Positions 34,458 to 43,914 are shown, counted from the first letter of the stretch. The stretch is DNA of 64,000 nucleotides from Chloroflexota bacterium (GCA_035652535.1 DASRDP010000124.1:62001-126000); one strand, 5' to 3'. Notes: a model not told the origin generated them from the letters alone. Translations and numbers: made by a program.

Positions 34458-36197
34458 TTACGGGCCGCTCACGTCCCATTGCTCGGCGTTCCAGGCATAT
34501 GTTCCCTCTGATCCCTGCCCCCGAAGATTGACGAGGCGGTTCGCGATGATCGTCGGCTGAGCGTTGTGGAAAAGGGCGAGGGGGATGACCTGGTCCGTCA
34601 TGTGGTGCACGATCTGGCCCAGTATCGCGACACGATCCGTCCGCGAGATTGTGGTGAGAAACGTGTCGATGAGGCCGTCGAACTCCGCGTTCTGGTAGCG
34701 CATGCGGTTCCGACCGACGTAGTTGGTCTCCGGCAGGGGCGACTGCTTACCATGGAACCGAGTCAGCGAATCGTATGTCAGGGCTGTCGGCTGTCGCACC
34801 AGTTCGAACCCCGGAAAGTTGGCGCGATACTCGAGATCTCGGGCGCGCTGACGTGGGCTGAGGAGCGGATCGGATGGAATGCCCACCCGCTGCCAGTAGC
34901 CCGCCGTTGCCAGCGCTGCCTTCTCCTGGAGGTCGTCGCCGGCGGTGGTGCGCACTTCGATGGCGAGCCTGCCGCCGCTCGGGGTCACGAACATCCCGTC
35001 CGGACCTCGCGTCAGCCCCATCGAGACGAGCATCTCGGTGGCGCGCCGGGGATCATGTTCGTAGCGAACGATGCTCGCCTCGATGCTTGGATACTCCGCG
35101 TCGTTCGGGCTCACGTATGCGTGCGCGACCGGTGCCAGTCCCAGCTCGAGGGTGTCGGCCATCTCCTGACGATCGAGGGCGTACATGAGCGCTCGGCGGA
35201 ATTGAACGTCGGTAATGAGGTCCGGTGTCGGGTTGAGCATCTGGGGATAGACTGCGATCCAGTCGCGGATGCCCACGCCAATACGTCCCGCCGGCCATTG
35301 GTCGCGCACCTGGACCGCCTGCTCCACCGAAAGGCTCCGCCCCAACGTCAGCTCCACTGCGCCCGCGAGGATGTTCGCCACGAGCGCATTCGAGTCGGGG
35401 ATGAACTTGATCTCGATCACATCGACCTTCGGCCTTCCGAGGACGTACGCGTCGTTCGCCTCGAGCTGCATTGAGCCGCCCCGAATCCATTCCTTCATTC
35501 GGTACGGCCCGGTGCCAACGAACTCGGTGCTCCAGTAGGGAACCTCGAGAAACGTCGACTCGTCTGCCGCGTACGCGCTCTCGAGAATGTGCTTCGGCAG
35601 GGGAAATCCTCGAAGCTGAGAGAACATGGTGTCGGCTTCGATGAAGGGCTTTTTCCAGGTGACCGTAATTGTCAAAGGGTCGCGCGCGTCCACCGATTCG
35701 ATCAGGTCGTAGGCGAAGTCGCGCGAGGTGGGCAGGTCCCGATCCTGATCGATGGTTGTCGTAAAGACGAGGTCCGCCGAGGTGAAGGGCTCTCCGTCGT
35801 GCCAGGTGACGTCGGGCCTGATCCGCCACGTCGTCTGCATCCGACCGTCCGGTAGGAACGTCCACAGGCCGTTTTCCAGCGCGGGAACCGCCTCCGCCAG
35901 CCGTGCCTGCATTGTGCTGGTGTCGTCCATCGTCGTGAGTCCGACGTTGACCAGATCGTCGATGGCGTCAACGCCGGGAACGTTCGACACGGGGTTGAGC
36001 TTGAAGCTCAGGAGGGGTGGATCGCTCATGACGGCCGCGAGAATACGTTTCGGAGCGGAGTTGGAGCCGGGGCCGTCTCCCCGCGGACCGGTCCCTCCGG
36101 CGCCCAGGGCAGCGCACGCATCGGTCCACGTGAGGATGGTGATCAATAGGACCGCGGCACCTGTTCGCGAGCCGAGCATGGTATGGAGGCATCGCAT
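34458..36197 (-). CDS. ABC transporter solute-binding protein, family 5 (SBP-A)
   Basis: The 579-residue exported protein begins with a short basic stretch and a hydrophobic helix (about 14-28), then family 5 motifs: TWRIRPDVTWHDGEPFTSADLVFT, LPKHIL, GTGPYRMKEW and FRRALMYALDRQEM. Family members bind peptides, nickel or other solutes. No permease or ATPase is near. It is closely similar to the protein at 40678-42444 (shared DGRMxTTW, ANDAYVLGRPK, ELTLGRSLS-EQ, DRQEMADTLE). ATG 36197 is preferred; a longer frame to 36305 runs through the promoter region. The -10 (TATAAT, 36210-36205) suggests a leaderless transcript. Confidence 0.85.
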   Translation of the reverse strand: MRCLHTMLGSRTGAAVLLITILTWTDACAALGAGGTGPRGDGPGSNSAPKRILAAVMSDPPLLSFKLNPVSNVPGVDAIDDLVNVGLTTMDDTSTMQARLAEAVPALENGLWTFLPDGRMQTTWRIRPDVTWHDGEPFTSADLVFTTTIDQDRDLPTSRDFAYDLIESVDARDPLTITVTWKKPFIEADTMFSQLRGFPLPKHILESAYAADESTFLEVPYWSTEFVGTGPYRMKEWIRGGSMQLEANDAYVLGRPKVDVIEIKFIPDSNALVANILAGAVELTLGRSLSVEQAVQVRDQWPAGRIGVGIRDWIAVYPQMLNPTPDLITDVQFRRALMYALDRQEMADTLELGLAPVAHAYVSPNDAEYPSIEASIVRYEHDPRRATEMLVSMGLTRGPDGMFVTPSGGRLAIEVRTTAGDDLQEKAALATAGYWQRVGIPSDPLLSPRQRARDLEYRANFPGFELVRQPTALTYDSLTRFHGKQSPLPETNYVGRNRMRYQNAEFDGLIDTFLTTISRTDRVAILGQIVHHMTDQVIPLALFHNAQPTIIANRLVNLRGQGSEGTYAWNAEQWDVSGP

Positions 36198-36204
36198 GCG
36201 CGCG

Positions 36205-36210
36205 ATTATA
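36205..36210 (-). promoter_or_regulatory. -10 element indicating a leaderless SBP-A mRNA
   Basis: TATAAT on the minus strand lies only 7 bases before ATG 36197, so transcription would begin at or next to the start codon. Confidence 0.5.
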
Positions 36211-36269
36211 CGGAGCGGCGGTGGCCGCGCTGAGCCTCGTTCTGCTCTATCACCTCGATTCGAGCGCGT

Positions 36270-36275
36270 TATACT
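36270..36275 (+). promoter_or_regulatory. Possible -10 element of the Rieske A gene
   Basis: TATACT on the plus strand, 72 bases upstream of GTG 36348. No strong -35 is seen. Confidence 0.35.
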
Positions 36276-36347
36276 CGGACGAGCCATCGCGTCAACTCCT
36301 CCCAATCACCCGGATCCCAAAAGAAGTCTCTCTGCGCGGAGGAAGGG

Positions 36348-37568
36348 GTGCTTTCACCGGAAGAGAATCAGGCACTCACGCTCGTCGGGCCGGGCACTCC
36401 GGCCGGGGATCTGTTGCGCCGATATTGGATGCCCATCGGTGCAGCCGCCGAATTGACGCCGGCTTCGCCCACGAAATTTGTCCGGGTCCTTGGCGAGGAT
36501 CTCGTGCTCTTTCGGGATGGACGCGGACGGGTCGGCCTGCTGGCGGACCATTGCGCGCACCGCGGCGCCTCGCTTCTCTATGGACGAGTCGAAGAGCGTG
36601 GAATTGCGTGCGCGTACCACGGCTGGCTCTATGACACGAGCGGAAACTGCCTCGAATGTCCGGCCGAGCCGGCGGGCAGCCGCTTCCACATGACGGTGAA
36701 GCAGACGGCCTATCCTGTGCAGGAGTTCTCGGGACTGCTCTGGGCATATCTCGGCCCTGCGCCGACCCCCGTGATCCCTCGCTACGACGTCTTCATGCGG
36801 AAGGATGGGCGGCGTCGAATCGTCGTGCAGCCGACCCTGGACTGCAACTGGTTTCAAACGATGGAGAACGCGGCGGATCCCGTGCACGCCGATGTGCTCC
36901 ACTACGAGCCACACCAGCAGCGTGGCGTCCGCATCACCAATTCGACACGCGGCAATGTGGACGATATCCAGTCATACACGTTCTATCGCGTGCCCTACGG
37001 ACTGATGAAGAAGCGCGTGCACCGGGACGGAACGGGCAATGAGCACCCGCTCATCTTCCCCAACGGGCTGCGGGTCGGGAACACCATCCAGATCCGCACA
37101 CCGGTCGACGACTCCCGAACGATGGTGTTTCGCGTGGTGTTCGAGCCGACGCCGGATGGAAGTCTGATCGAGGACGAGGGCGAGATCCCGGTCGAGTACA
37201 CGCTGCCGTACAAGGACCCGCCGTCTGCGCTGTATCCCTCCGCCCACTACTTCATGCGCATCATCGACGTGGCCGGCTACGGCTCAGGCGACTGGGTTCA
37301 GGCGCAGGACTACATGGCGTGGGAGACCCAGGGGCAAAATGCGGACCGCACGTCCGAGCGACTCGCGACCTCGGACCGCGGCATCGTCATGCTGCGCGAG
37401 ATGATGCGCGAACAGATCGAGCTGGTGCAGCAGGGGCGGGACCCACTGGGCATCGTGCGAGATCCGGATCACGCGATCATCGACACGAATCTCGACGGGG
37501 ACACCGTGCCCTTCATGCGCGCGGGGATCCCTGTGGGCGGCGTCTCCAGCTCCCGAAGCTCGCGCTAG
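36348..37568 (+). CDS. Rieske non-haem iron oxygenase, phthalate 4,5-dioxygenase-like (Rieske A)
   Basis: The 406-residue oxygenase alpha subunit has Rieske ligands C69-x-H71 (DHCAHRG) and C88-x2-H91 (CAYHGW), then the mononuclear iron site D177-x2-H180-x4-H185 (ENAADPVHADVLH). A late region, QAQDYMAWETQGQ, is typical of phthalate-dioxygenase-type enzymes. It hydroxylates or dihydroxylates an aromatic or cleaves an O-methyl group, needing a separate reductase not seen here. GTG start with GGAGGAAGG. It is followed 71 bases later by a LigB-type ring-cleavage gene, implying aromatic breakdown. A close paralogue is at 39464. Confidence 0.85.
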   Translation: MLSPEENQALTLVGPGTPAGDLLRRYWMPIGAAAELTPASPTKFVRVLGEDLVLFRDGRGRVGLLADHCAHRGASLLYGRVEERGIACAYHGWLYDTSGNCLECPAEPAGSRFHMTVKQTAYPVQEFSGLLWAYLGPAPTPVIPRYDVFMRKDGRRRIVVQPTLDCNWFQTMENAADPVHADVLHYEPHQQRGVRITNSTRGNVDDIQSYTFYRVPYGLMKKRVHRDGTGNEHPLIFPNGLRVGNTIQIRTPVDDSRTMVFRVVFEPTPDGSLIEDEGEIPVEYTLPYKDPPSALYPSAHYFMRIIDVAGYGSGDWVQAQDYMAWETQGQNADRTSERLATSDRGIVMLREMMREQIELVQQGRDPLGIVRDPDHAIIDTNLDGDTVPFMRAGIPVGGVSSSRSSR

Positions 37569-37639
37569 GAGCGAACCCGGTTTCAACCGAATCCCGGAAG
37601 CGGCGGGAAACCAGTCTGACGTGAAGAGGGGACGGTGCA

Positions 37640-38590
37640 ATGGCAACGGTCGTGTTGGGGGTCGGCAGCTCTCATGGTCCCACGATGCACACCGAGCCGG
37701 ACCATTGGTTGCGGCTTGGTGTCGAAGACCGGCAAGACCCGCGCTTCGATTTCACAGCGCTAAAGCCGGGCCCGGCCATCGAGAACGAGCTTGCGCCCGA
37801 GCGACTGCAGGAGCGATACGATCGATGCCAGCGTGCCATCGGCTTGGTTTCCCAGGCGCTGCGCGACGCGGCGCCTGACACGGTGATCGTGCTCAGCAAT
37901 CCGCACGGCGGCGTCGACCAGGACCGCATGCAGCCAACGTTCGGGATCTATCTGGACGATCCCCCGCCCGTCACCACGCGCTATCCGCGCCAGCGGGCTC
38001 TCACCGTTAGCGATCCCGCCGAGCGCCGAGAAGGGCCGCCCTATCCGACCGATGGCTCCCTCGCCCGGCACCTGATGCAATACCTGGTCGATGACGGCTT
38101 CGACCTCGCGTGCGCGTTTCAGTCGCGCCCGGGCGCGAACCTCGATGAGGCGTTCACGCTGCTCCAGCGCATCTATGACCCGGCGGCGTCGGTGGCCTAC
38201 GTGCCGTTCGCTATCAGTCGGTACTTGCCGAACCAGGCGACCCCGCGACGCTGTTATCAGCTCGGGAATGCCCTCCGGCGCGCTGTCGAAGCCTGGGATG
38301 TTGACCGTCGTGTGGTCATCATGGCGTCGGGCGGCCTCAGCCACCAGATCATCGATGAGGCGCTGGACCGCAGCGTCATCGACGCGCTCGTCAGCTCAGA
38401 CTCTGAGGCACTGTGCTCGGTGTCTCGCGAGCGCCTCAATGGCGCCCCAGGGACGCCCGAGATCCTGAATTGGATCGCCTGCGCAGGTTCCATGGAGCCC
38501 AGGGCGATGACACTCGTCGACTACATCCCCTGTTACCGTTCCGCGGTAGGCACCGGACAGGGGGTAACGTTCGGCATCTGGCGTCCGTAG
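37640..38590 (+). CDS. Class III extradiol ring-cleavage dioxygenase (LigB superfamily)
   Basis: The 316-residue protein has the LigB-fold iron and catalytic residues: His12 (SSHGP), His89 (SNPHGG), the base His235 in SGGLSHQ and Glu275 in TPEILNW. It would open a catechol-type ring (protocatechuate 4,5-type or related) with Fe(II) and oxygen. The alpha subunit LigA is not seen, so it may act as a single-chain member of the family. Its position between two Rieske oxygenases and a class II aldolase fits the sequence hydroxylate, cleave, then aldol split. Confidence 0.8.
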   Translation: MATVVLGVGSSHGPTMHTEPDHWLRLGVEDRQDPRFDFTALKPGPAIENELAPERLQERYDRCQRAIGLVSQALRDAAPDTVIVLSNPHGGVDQDRMQPTFGIYLDDPPPVTTRYPRQRALTVSDPAERREGPPYPTDGSLARHLMQYLVDDGFDLACAFQSRPGANLDEAFTLLQRIYDPAASVAYVPFAISRYLPNQATPRRCYQLGNALRRAVEAWDVDRRVVIMASGGLSHQIIDEALDRSVIDALVSSDSEALCSVSRERLNGAPGTPEILNWIACAGSMEPRAMTLVDYIPCYRSAVGTGQGVTFGIWRP

Positions 38591-38604
38591 ACACGAAAAA
38601 CGGA

Positions 38605-39420
38605 ATGGGGGGTATGGACATGCAGGCGAAGGGCGCGGTTGAGACGGTCGAGAGCCTGAAAGAGAAGGTGGCGCTCTCGTGCCGAATCCTGGCGCAGCAT
38701 GGGCTCGTCAAGGGATCGACGGGGCACGTGAGCACGCGGCATCCGGAGTCGGCCAACGTGCTCGTGCGCGGGCGACCTGCTGCGGACCGGGGTCTTCGGT
38801 ATGCCGAGCCCGCCAGCATCATCGAGGTGGATCTCGACGGAAAGGTCGTCGGGGACGCCAAGGGCGTACGCCGCGTGAACGAGATCTATCTCCACACCGA
38901 AGTGTATCGGCGGCGCCCCGACGTCAACGCCGTCGTCCACGCCCACCCGCCGGGAGTTCTGCTGTGCACGATGACGGGGGTGACCCTCCGGCCGATCTTT
39001 GGGGGCTATGAGCCGCCGGGGATGCGCATGGCATATAAGGGACTTCCGCTCTAGGAGCGGTCCATCACGCTGCATACTCTCGATGAGACGAACCCTATGC
39101 TCGAGTGCATGGGGGAGAAAGACGTCTGCCTCATGCGGGCCCACGGCATCCTCGTCGTGGGCAAGACGGTCGAGGAGGCGACCCACAAGTCCATCGTCTT
39201 GGAGAACCTGGCGCGGCTGAATTACCTCGCTGCCCTCAAGGGCGACGCGCCCGAGATCTCCGACGAGGACAAAGCCGAGTTCGATCGTCGCGAGCGTGTG
39301 GCGGCGGCGAGCGGCCAAAGCGACGGTGAGCGCGGCTTCGGCTGGGACTACTACGTAAGTCTGGTCAATGAGCCCGGGCTCATTCAGTTCAACGAGCTGG
39401 GATTCGCCTTCGGCCATTGA
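38605..39420 (+). pseudogene. Class II aldolase/adducin-family gene interrupted by an in-frame TAG
   Basis: The reading frame encodes an intact family 2 aldolase except for TAG at 39052-39054. The first 149 residues hold E93 (NEIYLH) and zinc ligands H112-x-H114 (VVHAHPP). After the TAG the same frame continues ERSITLHTLDE and includes the third zinc ligand in MRAHGILVVG, ending in a normal stop. The flanks (GLPL-stop-ERSI) fit an ancestral Tyr at the codon (TAC/TAT to TAG). Without read-through the product loses the third ligand. Start may be 38605, 38614 or 38620. It would cleave an aldol from ring-fission products. Sequencing error is the simplest alternative. Confidence 0.8.
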
Positions 39421-39463
39421 TCGACCCAAATAACGGGTGCGATGCGATCGCGAAGGAGGTCGC

Positions 39464-40624
39464 GTGCTCACACACGAAGAGAATGCAGTCCTCACACGCG
39501 TTGGCCCCGGCACGCCCGGTGGGGAGCTGCTGCGGCGGTACTGGTTCCCCTTCTGCGTCGCGGCCGAGCTGACGCCCGACAATCCGACGAAGTTCGTCCG
39601 CCTGCTGGGAGAGGATCTCGTCGCGTTTCGGGACAAGTCGGGCAACGTGGGCCTGATTCAGGACCACTGCGCCCACCGCGGGGCGTCCATGCTCTACGGC
39701 CGCGTGGAAGAGCGCGGGATCTCCTGCGCCTACCACGGCTGGCTCTATGACACGGCCGGGAACTGCCTGGAAACGCCCGCCGAGCCGGCGGAGAGCAGGT
39801 TCCACCTTACGGTGAAGATGAAGGCGTATCCGGTGAGGCGGTTTGTCGGGCTGTACTGGGCCTATCTCGGCCCGCAGCCCGCGCCAGAGATTCCCAAGTA
39901 CGATATCTGGGCACGCAAGGACGGCAGACGGCACCTCGCGGTCCAGCCGATGCTGGCGGCCAACTGGTTTCAGCCCACCGAGAACGCCGTGGACATTGCC
40001 CATGGGTTCATCCTGCACCAGGAGTTCATCGCGCGCGGCAAGCCCGTCGCCAATACGACGCGGGGCTTGCAGGACGAAGTGGTGGAGGAGAAGTGGTGGC
40101 GCGTGCCCTATGGCATCATGAAGCGCCGTCTTCGGACGAACGGCGACGTGGACGAGCATCCCTACATCTTTCCCAACATCCTGCGCGTCTTCACCGAGAC
40201 GCAGATCCGGGTCCCGGTCGACGATACCCACACCCAGATCTTTCGGGTCGGATTTGAGCCAACACCCGATGGAAGCGTTATCGAGGATGAAGATGAGTCG
40301 TCGGTGAAGTATGTTGCGCCATATAAGAGCCCACCCGACGGCATTCATCCGGAGGCGAGGTTCGACACGCGTATCGAAGTCCAGGCGCAGGACCACATGG
40401 CGTGGGAGACCCAGGGACAGATCGCAGACCGCACGGCGGAACGGCTGGCGACGAGCGATCGCGGGATCGTGATGCTGCGGGAGATGATGTTCGAGAACAT
40501 CGCGAGAGTACAGCAAGGGCTCGACCCACTGAACGTGATTCGAGACCCGAACCACGCCGTGATCGACACGAACGTGGACAACGAGTTTCGGCGGCCCGAG
40601 CGTCGGGCGCGCGCGCTGGCCTAG
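39464..40624 (+). CDS. Rieske non-haem iron oxygenase, phthalate 4,5-dioxygenase-like (Rieske B)
   Basis: The 386-residue paralogue of Rieske A keeps the same register: C69/H71 (DHCAHRG), C88/H91 (CAYHGW) and D177, H180, H185 (ENAVDIAHGFILH). The C-terminal region around QDHMAWETQGQ is shorter by a ~15-residue loop. The start is GTG 39464, set by AAGGAGGT (39453-39460). It follows the interrupted aldolase by 44 bases and precedes the SBP-B gene by 54. The gene is in the same island but may act on a different substrate. Confidence 0.85.
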   Translation: MLTHEENAVLTRVGPGTPGGELLRRYWFPFCVAAELTPDNPTKFVRLLGEDLVAFRDKSGNVGLIQDHCAHRGASMLYGRVEERGISCAYHGWLYDTAGNCLETPAEPAESRFHLTVKMKAYPVRRFVGLYWAYLGPQPAPEIPKYDIWARKDGRRHLAVQPMLAANWFQPTENAVDIAHGFILHQEFIARGKPVANTTRGLQDEVVEEKWWRVPYGIMKRRLRTNGDVDEHPYIFPNILRVFTETQIRVPVDDTHTQIFRVGFEPTPDGSVIEDEDESSVKYVAPYKSPPDGIHPEARFDTRIEVQAQDHMAWETQGQIADRTAERLATSDRGIVMLREMMFENIARVQQGLDPLNVIRDPNHAVIDTNVDNEFRRPERRARALA

Positions 40625-40677
40625 CTCGTGAGCCACCTGGCTATCTGCTCCCCAACGGCGTGGGTGGCAGAACGGTC

Positions 40678-42444
40678 ATGCTGATCGTAGCGAAGCATCG
40701 CCGTCGAGCGAGATCCTTCGCACAGTGCCCCAGCCAGATCGTGCGCGTCCTCACGGGGGCTGTAATGCTCACCCTCGTCGTGGCGTGCACGTCCCAGAGC
40801 TCGTCCTCTTATTCGTCACGTCCAAACGCGGAGGGGCAATCGCCCGGAGCGCTAAAGCGAGTCGTCGCCGCCGTGCAAAGCAACCCGCCCACGCTGAATT
40901 CACGGGTGGGCTCGACCGTTGGTGGGTCGCAACCGGGCGTCGACGCCATCGAGGAGCTGCTGAACGTGGGGATGTCCACGCCGGACGCCCACGGAGTGCT
41001 CCAGGCGCGGCTGGCGGAGGAGGTCCCAACGGTCGAGAACGGCCACTGGATCGTCACGTCCGACGGGCGGATGGAGACGACGTGGACGATCCGGCCAAAC
41101 GCCCAGTGGCACGACGGCGTACCGGTTACGGCGGACGATATGGTTTTCACCGTCCAGGTCGGACAGGATCGCGAGATACCCGTCTTTCGCGACCCGACGT
41201 ACGACATCGTGGAGTCCGTCGATGCGCTGGATGCCCGCACGGTACGCGTACGCTGGTCCGGACCGTACATTCGCGCCGACTCGATGTTCTCGCGGGCCAT
41301 CGCGCTGCCGCTCCCGAAGCACATCCTGGCGGACCCGTATACCTACGACCGGGCCGGGTTTCTCGACCTCTCGTACTGGAGCGGCGAGTTCATCGGTACC
41401 GGGGCGTTTCGGGTCAAGGAGTTCGAGCGCGGCGCCTCCCTTACGGTGAGCGCTAACGATGCCTACGTCCTCGGGCGGCCAAAGATCGACGAGATTGAGA
41501 TTCGATTCATCCCCGATAACGCGGCGGTCGTCGCGAACCTGCTCGCGGATTCCGTCGAAGTGACGCTCGGGCGGAGTCTGTCCCTCGAGCAGGGCGTCAA
41601 CCTCCGCGATCAATGGCGCGATGGCACCGTCGACATCGCGTCACAAAGCTGGATGGCGCTGTACCCACAGCTTCTTACGCCACATCCCGCGATCATCGGC
41701 GAGGCTGCGTTTCGTCGCGCTTTGCTCGATGGGATCGACCGACAGGAGATGGCGGATACGCTCGAATTCGGGATGGTCCCCGTAGCGCACGTGTACGTCA
41801 GCCCCCAGGACGCTGAATTCAACGAGATACTGCCCAGCGTCGTGAAGTATGAATACGATCCGCGATCCGCAAAGCAGCGGCTGTCACAGCTGGGGTTCGA
41901 GACTGGGGCCGATGGCAGTTATCGGGATGCGGCCGGAACCGCTCTGGGTGTCCAGATCCAGGTCACGTCGAGCCTCGAGGCCCAGGTTAAGTCGGCGTTC
42001 TCCGTGGCGGACTACTGGCAGAAGCTGGGGATCGGCGTCGGTGTCGACGTCGTCCCTCCGCAGCGCGCGACGGACGCGGAGTACCGCGCCACATTCTCCG
42101 GCTTCGCTCTCGTACGCCAGCCCAACGACGTCGATGCCATCACGCGCGCCCACAGCCGCACGACGCCCCTTCCCGAGAACAACTTCACCGGTCTCAACCG
42201 CACGCGATACCGGAATCCCGAGTTCGACGCACAGATCGACAGCTACACCACGACGATTCCGTTCGCGGATCGGATGCGCGTGCTCGGCCAGATCGTTCAT
42301 TTCATGACCGACCAGGTCCTGTGGATGGGGCTGTTTTATGAGACCGAGCCGACGGCGATTGCCAAGCGGCTCAAGAACGTCACGGCGCGAAGTCAGAAAT
42401 CCGTCCAGACCTGGAACGCCCACGATTGGGACGTATCGAGCTAA
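40678..42444 (+). CDS. ABC transporter solute-binding lipoprotein, family 5 (SBP-B)
   Basis: The 588-residue protein has an N-terminal signal with lipobox-like LTLVVAC, so it is likely lipid-anchored, and the family 5 segments TWTIRPNAQWHDGVPVTADDMVFT, GTGAFRVKEF, LPKHILAD and FRRALLDGIDRQEM. It is closely similar to SBP-A at 34458. It follows Rieske B after 53 bases and precedes the RidA gene by 23, so it may be expressed with them. No transporter membrane subunits are seen. ATG 40678 is the first start giving a proper signal. Confidence 0.85.
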   Translation: MLIVAKHRRRARSFAQCPSQIVRVLTGAVMLTLVVACTSQSSSSYSSRPNAEGQSPGALKRVVAAVQSNPPTLNSRVGSTVGGSQPGVDAIEELLNVGMSTPDAHGVLQARLAEEVPTVENGHWIVTSDGRMETTWTIRPNAQWHDGVPVTADDMVFTVQVGQDREIPVFRDPTYDIVESVDALDARTVRVRWSGPYIRADSMFSRAIALPLPKHILADPYTYDRAGFLDLSYWSGEFIGTGAFRVKEFERGASLTVSANDAYVLGRPKIDEIEIRFIPDNAAVVANLLADSVEVTLGRSLSLEQGVNLRDQWRDGTVDIASQSWMALYPQLLTPHPAIIGEAAFRRALLDGIDRQEMADTLEFGMVPVAHVYVSPQDAEFNEILPSVVKYEYDPRSAKQRLSQLGFETGADGSYRDAAGTALGVQIQVTSSLEAQVKSAFSVADYWQKLGIGVGVDVVPPQRATDAEYRATFSGFALVRQPNDVDAITRAHSRTTPLPENNFTGLNRTRYRNPEFDAQIDSYTTTIPFADRMRVLGQIVHFMTDQVLWMGLFYETEPTAIAKRLKNVTARSQKSVQTWNAHDWDVSS

Positions 42445-42467
42445 TGTGATCTGGAGGGGAACATCAT

Positions 42468-42872
42468 ATGGCTGACCGACGATCCATCTTTCTTTCGCGC
42501 GAAGGGCCGCGACGCCAGGAGGCCGGTTCGGCTCCTATCCCCGAGGGGTCCCGGATCGGCAACGTCGTAGCGTCATCCCTCCTTCACGGGATCAACTGGG
42601 ATGTCCGCGACATGAGCCGAACCGATCCGGAGGAGCAGGCCCGCGAGGTGTTCCGCGCGGTCGAGCAGTTCATGGCCAACGCCGGCGGCACCACCGAAAA
42701 CATCGTCCAGCTCACCGTGTATCTCAAGGACGAGCAGTACCGGAAGGCGATCAACGCCGAGTGGCTGAAGATGTTCCCGAACCCGGAGAGCCGACCCGGG
42801 CGGATCGTCGTCTACCGCGATTTTCCCAACAGCAACCTGTTTTTCGAAGTCTCGGTCCTTGCAGTCCTGTAG
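42468..42872 (+). CDS. RidA/YjgF-family protein
   Basis: The 134-residue protein belongs to the Rid enamine/imine deaminase superfamily: REGP, GNVVASSLL (as G-x-x-V-x-x-S), and a C-terminal FFEVSVLAV. The canonical Arg of RidA (usually before P near residue 105) appears as SRPGRIVVY. Rid proteins hydrolyse reactive enamines; RutC-type members work in pyrimidine breakdown. Ribosome-binding site GGAGGGG is clear. The gene lies in the oxygenase island, 23 bases after SBP-B and 31 before an LLM gene. Confidence 0.78.
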   Translation: MADRRSIFLSREGPRRQEAGSAPIPEGSRIGNVVASSLLHGINWDVRDMSRTDPEEQAREVFRAVEQFMANAGGTTENIVQLTVYLKDEQYRKAINAEWLKMFPNPESRPGRIVVYRDFPNSNLFFEVSVLAVL

Positions 42873-42903
42873 GACCGGGTCCTGAGACTCGAGCGCTCCC
42901 GCG

Positions 42904-43914
42904 ATGCGATTTCATGTCGTGATGCTGCCGAACTACGTGGTTGGTGTCGACCCGCCGTTCGCGAACTACTATCGGGAGCTGCTCGAGCAGATCGCGCTGG
43001 CGGAGGATCTTGGCTTCGACTGCTTCTGGTTCACCGAGCACCACTTCATGCAGTACGGAGGTCCCAGCCCGAACCCAGCCGCGCTCATTGCCGCAGCCGC
43101 TGCCCGTACGTCTCGGATTCGGCTCGGCTGCTCCGTCTCAGTTCTCCCGCTCCGGCACCCCGTGCACATTGCCGAGGATTACGCGCTCGCCGATGCGCTG
43201 TCCGGTGGCCGCCTGGAGTTCGGCATGGGCGTGGGAAACAATCCGCGCGAGTACGACGTGTTCGGCGTGGACATCGCCGAGGCGCGCGACCGGTTTGAGG
43301 AGGCGCTGGAGGTGATCCTGGGCGCATGGACGCATGAGCGCTATAGCCATAAGGGCCGGTTCTGGCAATTCGACGATCTCACGATCTTCCCACGCCCGAT
43401 CCAGGAGCCGCACCCGCCCCTCTGGATCGCCGGCCTCTCGGAGACATCGCTGAGCCGGGCCGGCCAGCGCGGATACAACATCATGACCGTCGCCCATCCG
43501 CGCCCACCGGCTGAGGTTCGCCCGGGCGTTGCCGCGTGGCGAAGCAACCTCGCAGACGCTGGCTTCAGCCCGACCGATCGCCACTGCCTCATCCACCTTC
43601 GGGCCTACGTCGACGAGGACGCGCGTCGCGCGGGTGAGCTGGGCCAGGCTGCCATTGCGCGGTACAACGCGCTGTCTCGCGTCGGACTCGGCCGTCCAGC
43701 CCGACCCGATGAGAGCGACTGGGAGGGCATGCTCGCCGCAGGCCGAAACGTGTATGGCACCCCAAAACAGTGCGTCGAGATCCTGCGACGGACGATGAAA
43801 AACTTCGACTTCGACATCTTCGGCATGCAGTTCAGCTTCGGCGGGCTCCCACACGCCGACGTGGTGAAGTCGATGCGTCTTTTTGCCCGTGCAGTCATGC
43901 CCGCGTTCGGCTGA
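42904..43914 (+). CDS. LLM-class flavin-dependent monooxygenase
   Basis: The 336-residue luciferase-like enzyme shows LGFDCFWFTEHHF, RTSRIRLGCSVSVLPLRHPVHIAEDYALADALSGGR and PPLWIAG. It would oxidise a small substrate with reduced FMN from a separate reductase. It differs from the RutA-like enzyme at 31656 and from the LLM at 46469. The upstream RidA gene and downstream MmgE/PrpD gene suggest one catabolic operon. Confidence 0.8.
   Translation: MRFHVVMLPNYVVGVDPPFANYYRELLEQIALAEDLGFDCFWFTEHHFMQYGGPSPNPAALIAAAAARTSRIRLGCSVSVLPLRHPVHIAEDYALADALSGGRLEFGMGVGNNPREYDVFGVDIAEARDRFEEALEVILGAWTHERYSHKGRFWQFDDLTIFPRPIQEPHPPLWIAGLSETSLSRAGQRGYNIMTVAHPRPPAEVRPGVAAWRSNLADAGFSPTDRHCLIHLRAYVDEDARRAGELGQAAIARYNALSRVGLGRPARPDESDWEGMLAAGRNVYGTPKQCVEILRRTMKNFDFDIFGMQFSFGGLPHADVVKSMRLFARAVMPAFG

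Noticed and set aside
39052-39054. TAG as a pyrrolysine or other recoded codon
   Set aside because: Single occurrence, no visible PYLIS-like element and no pyl genes in the window. Listed instead as a broken or read-through frame.
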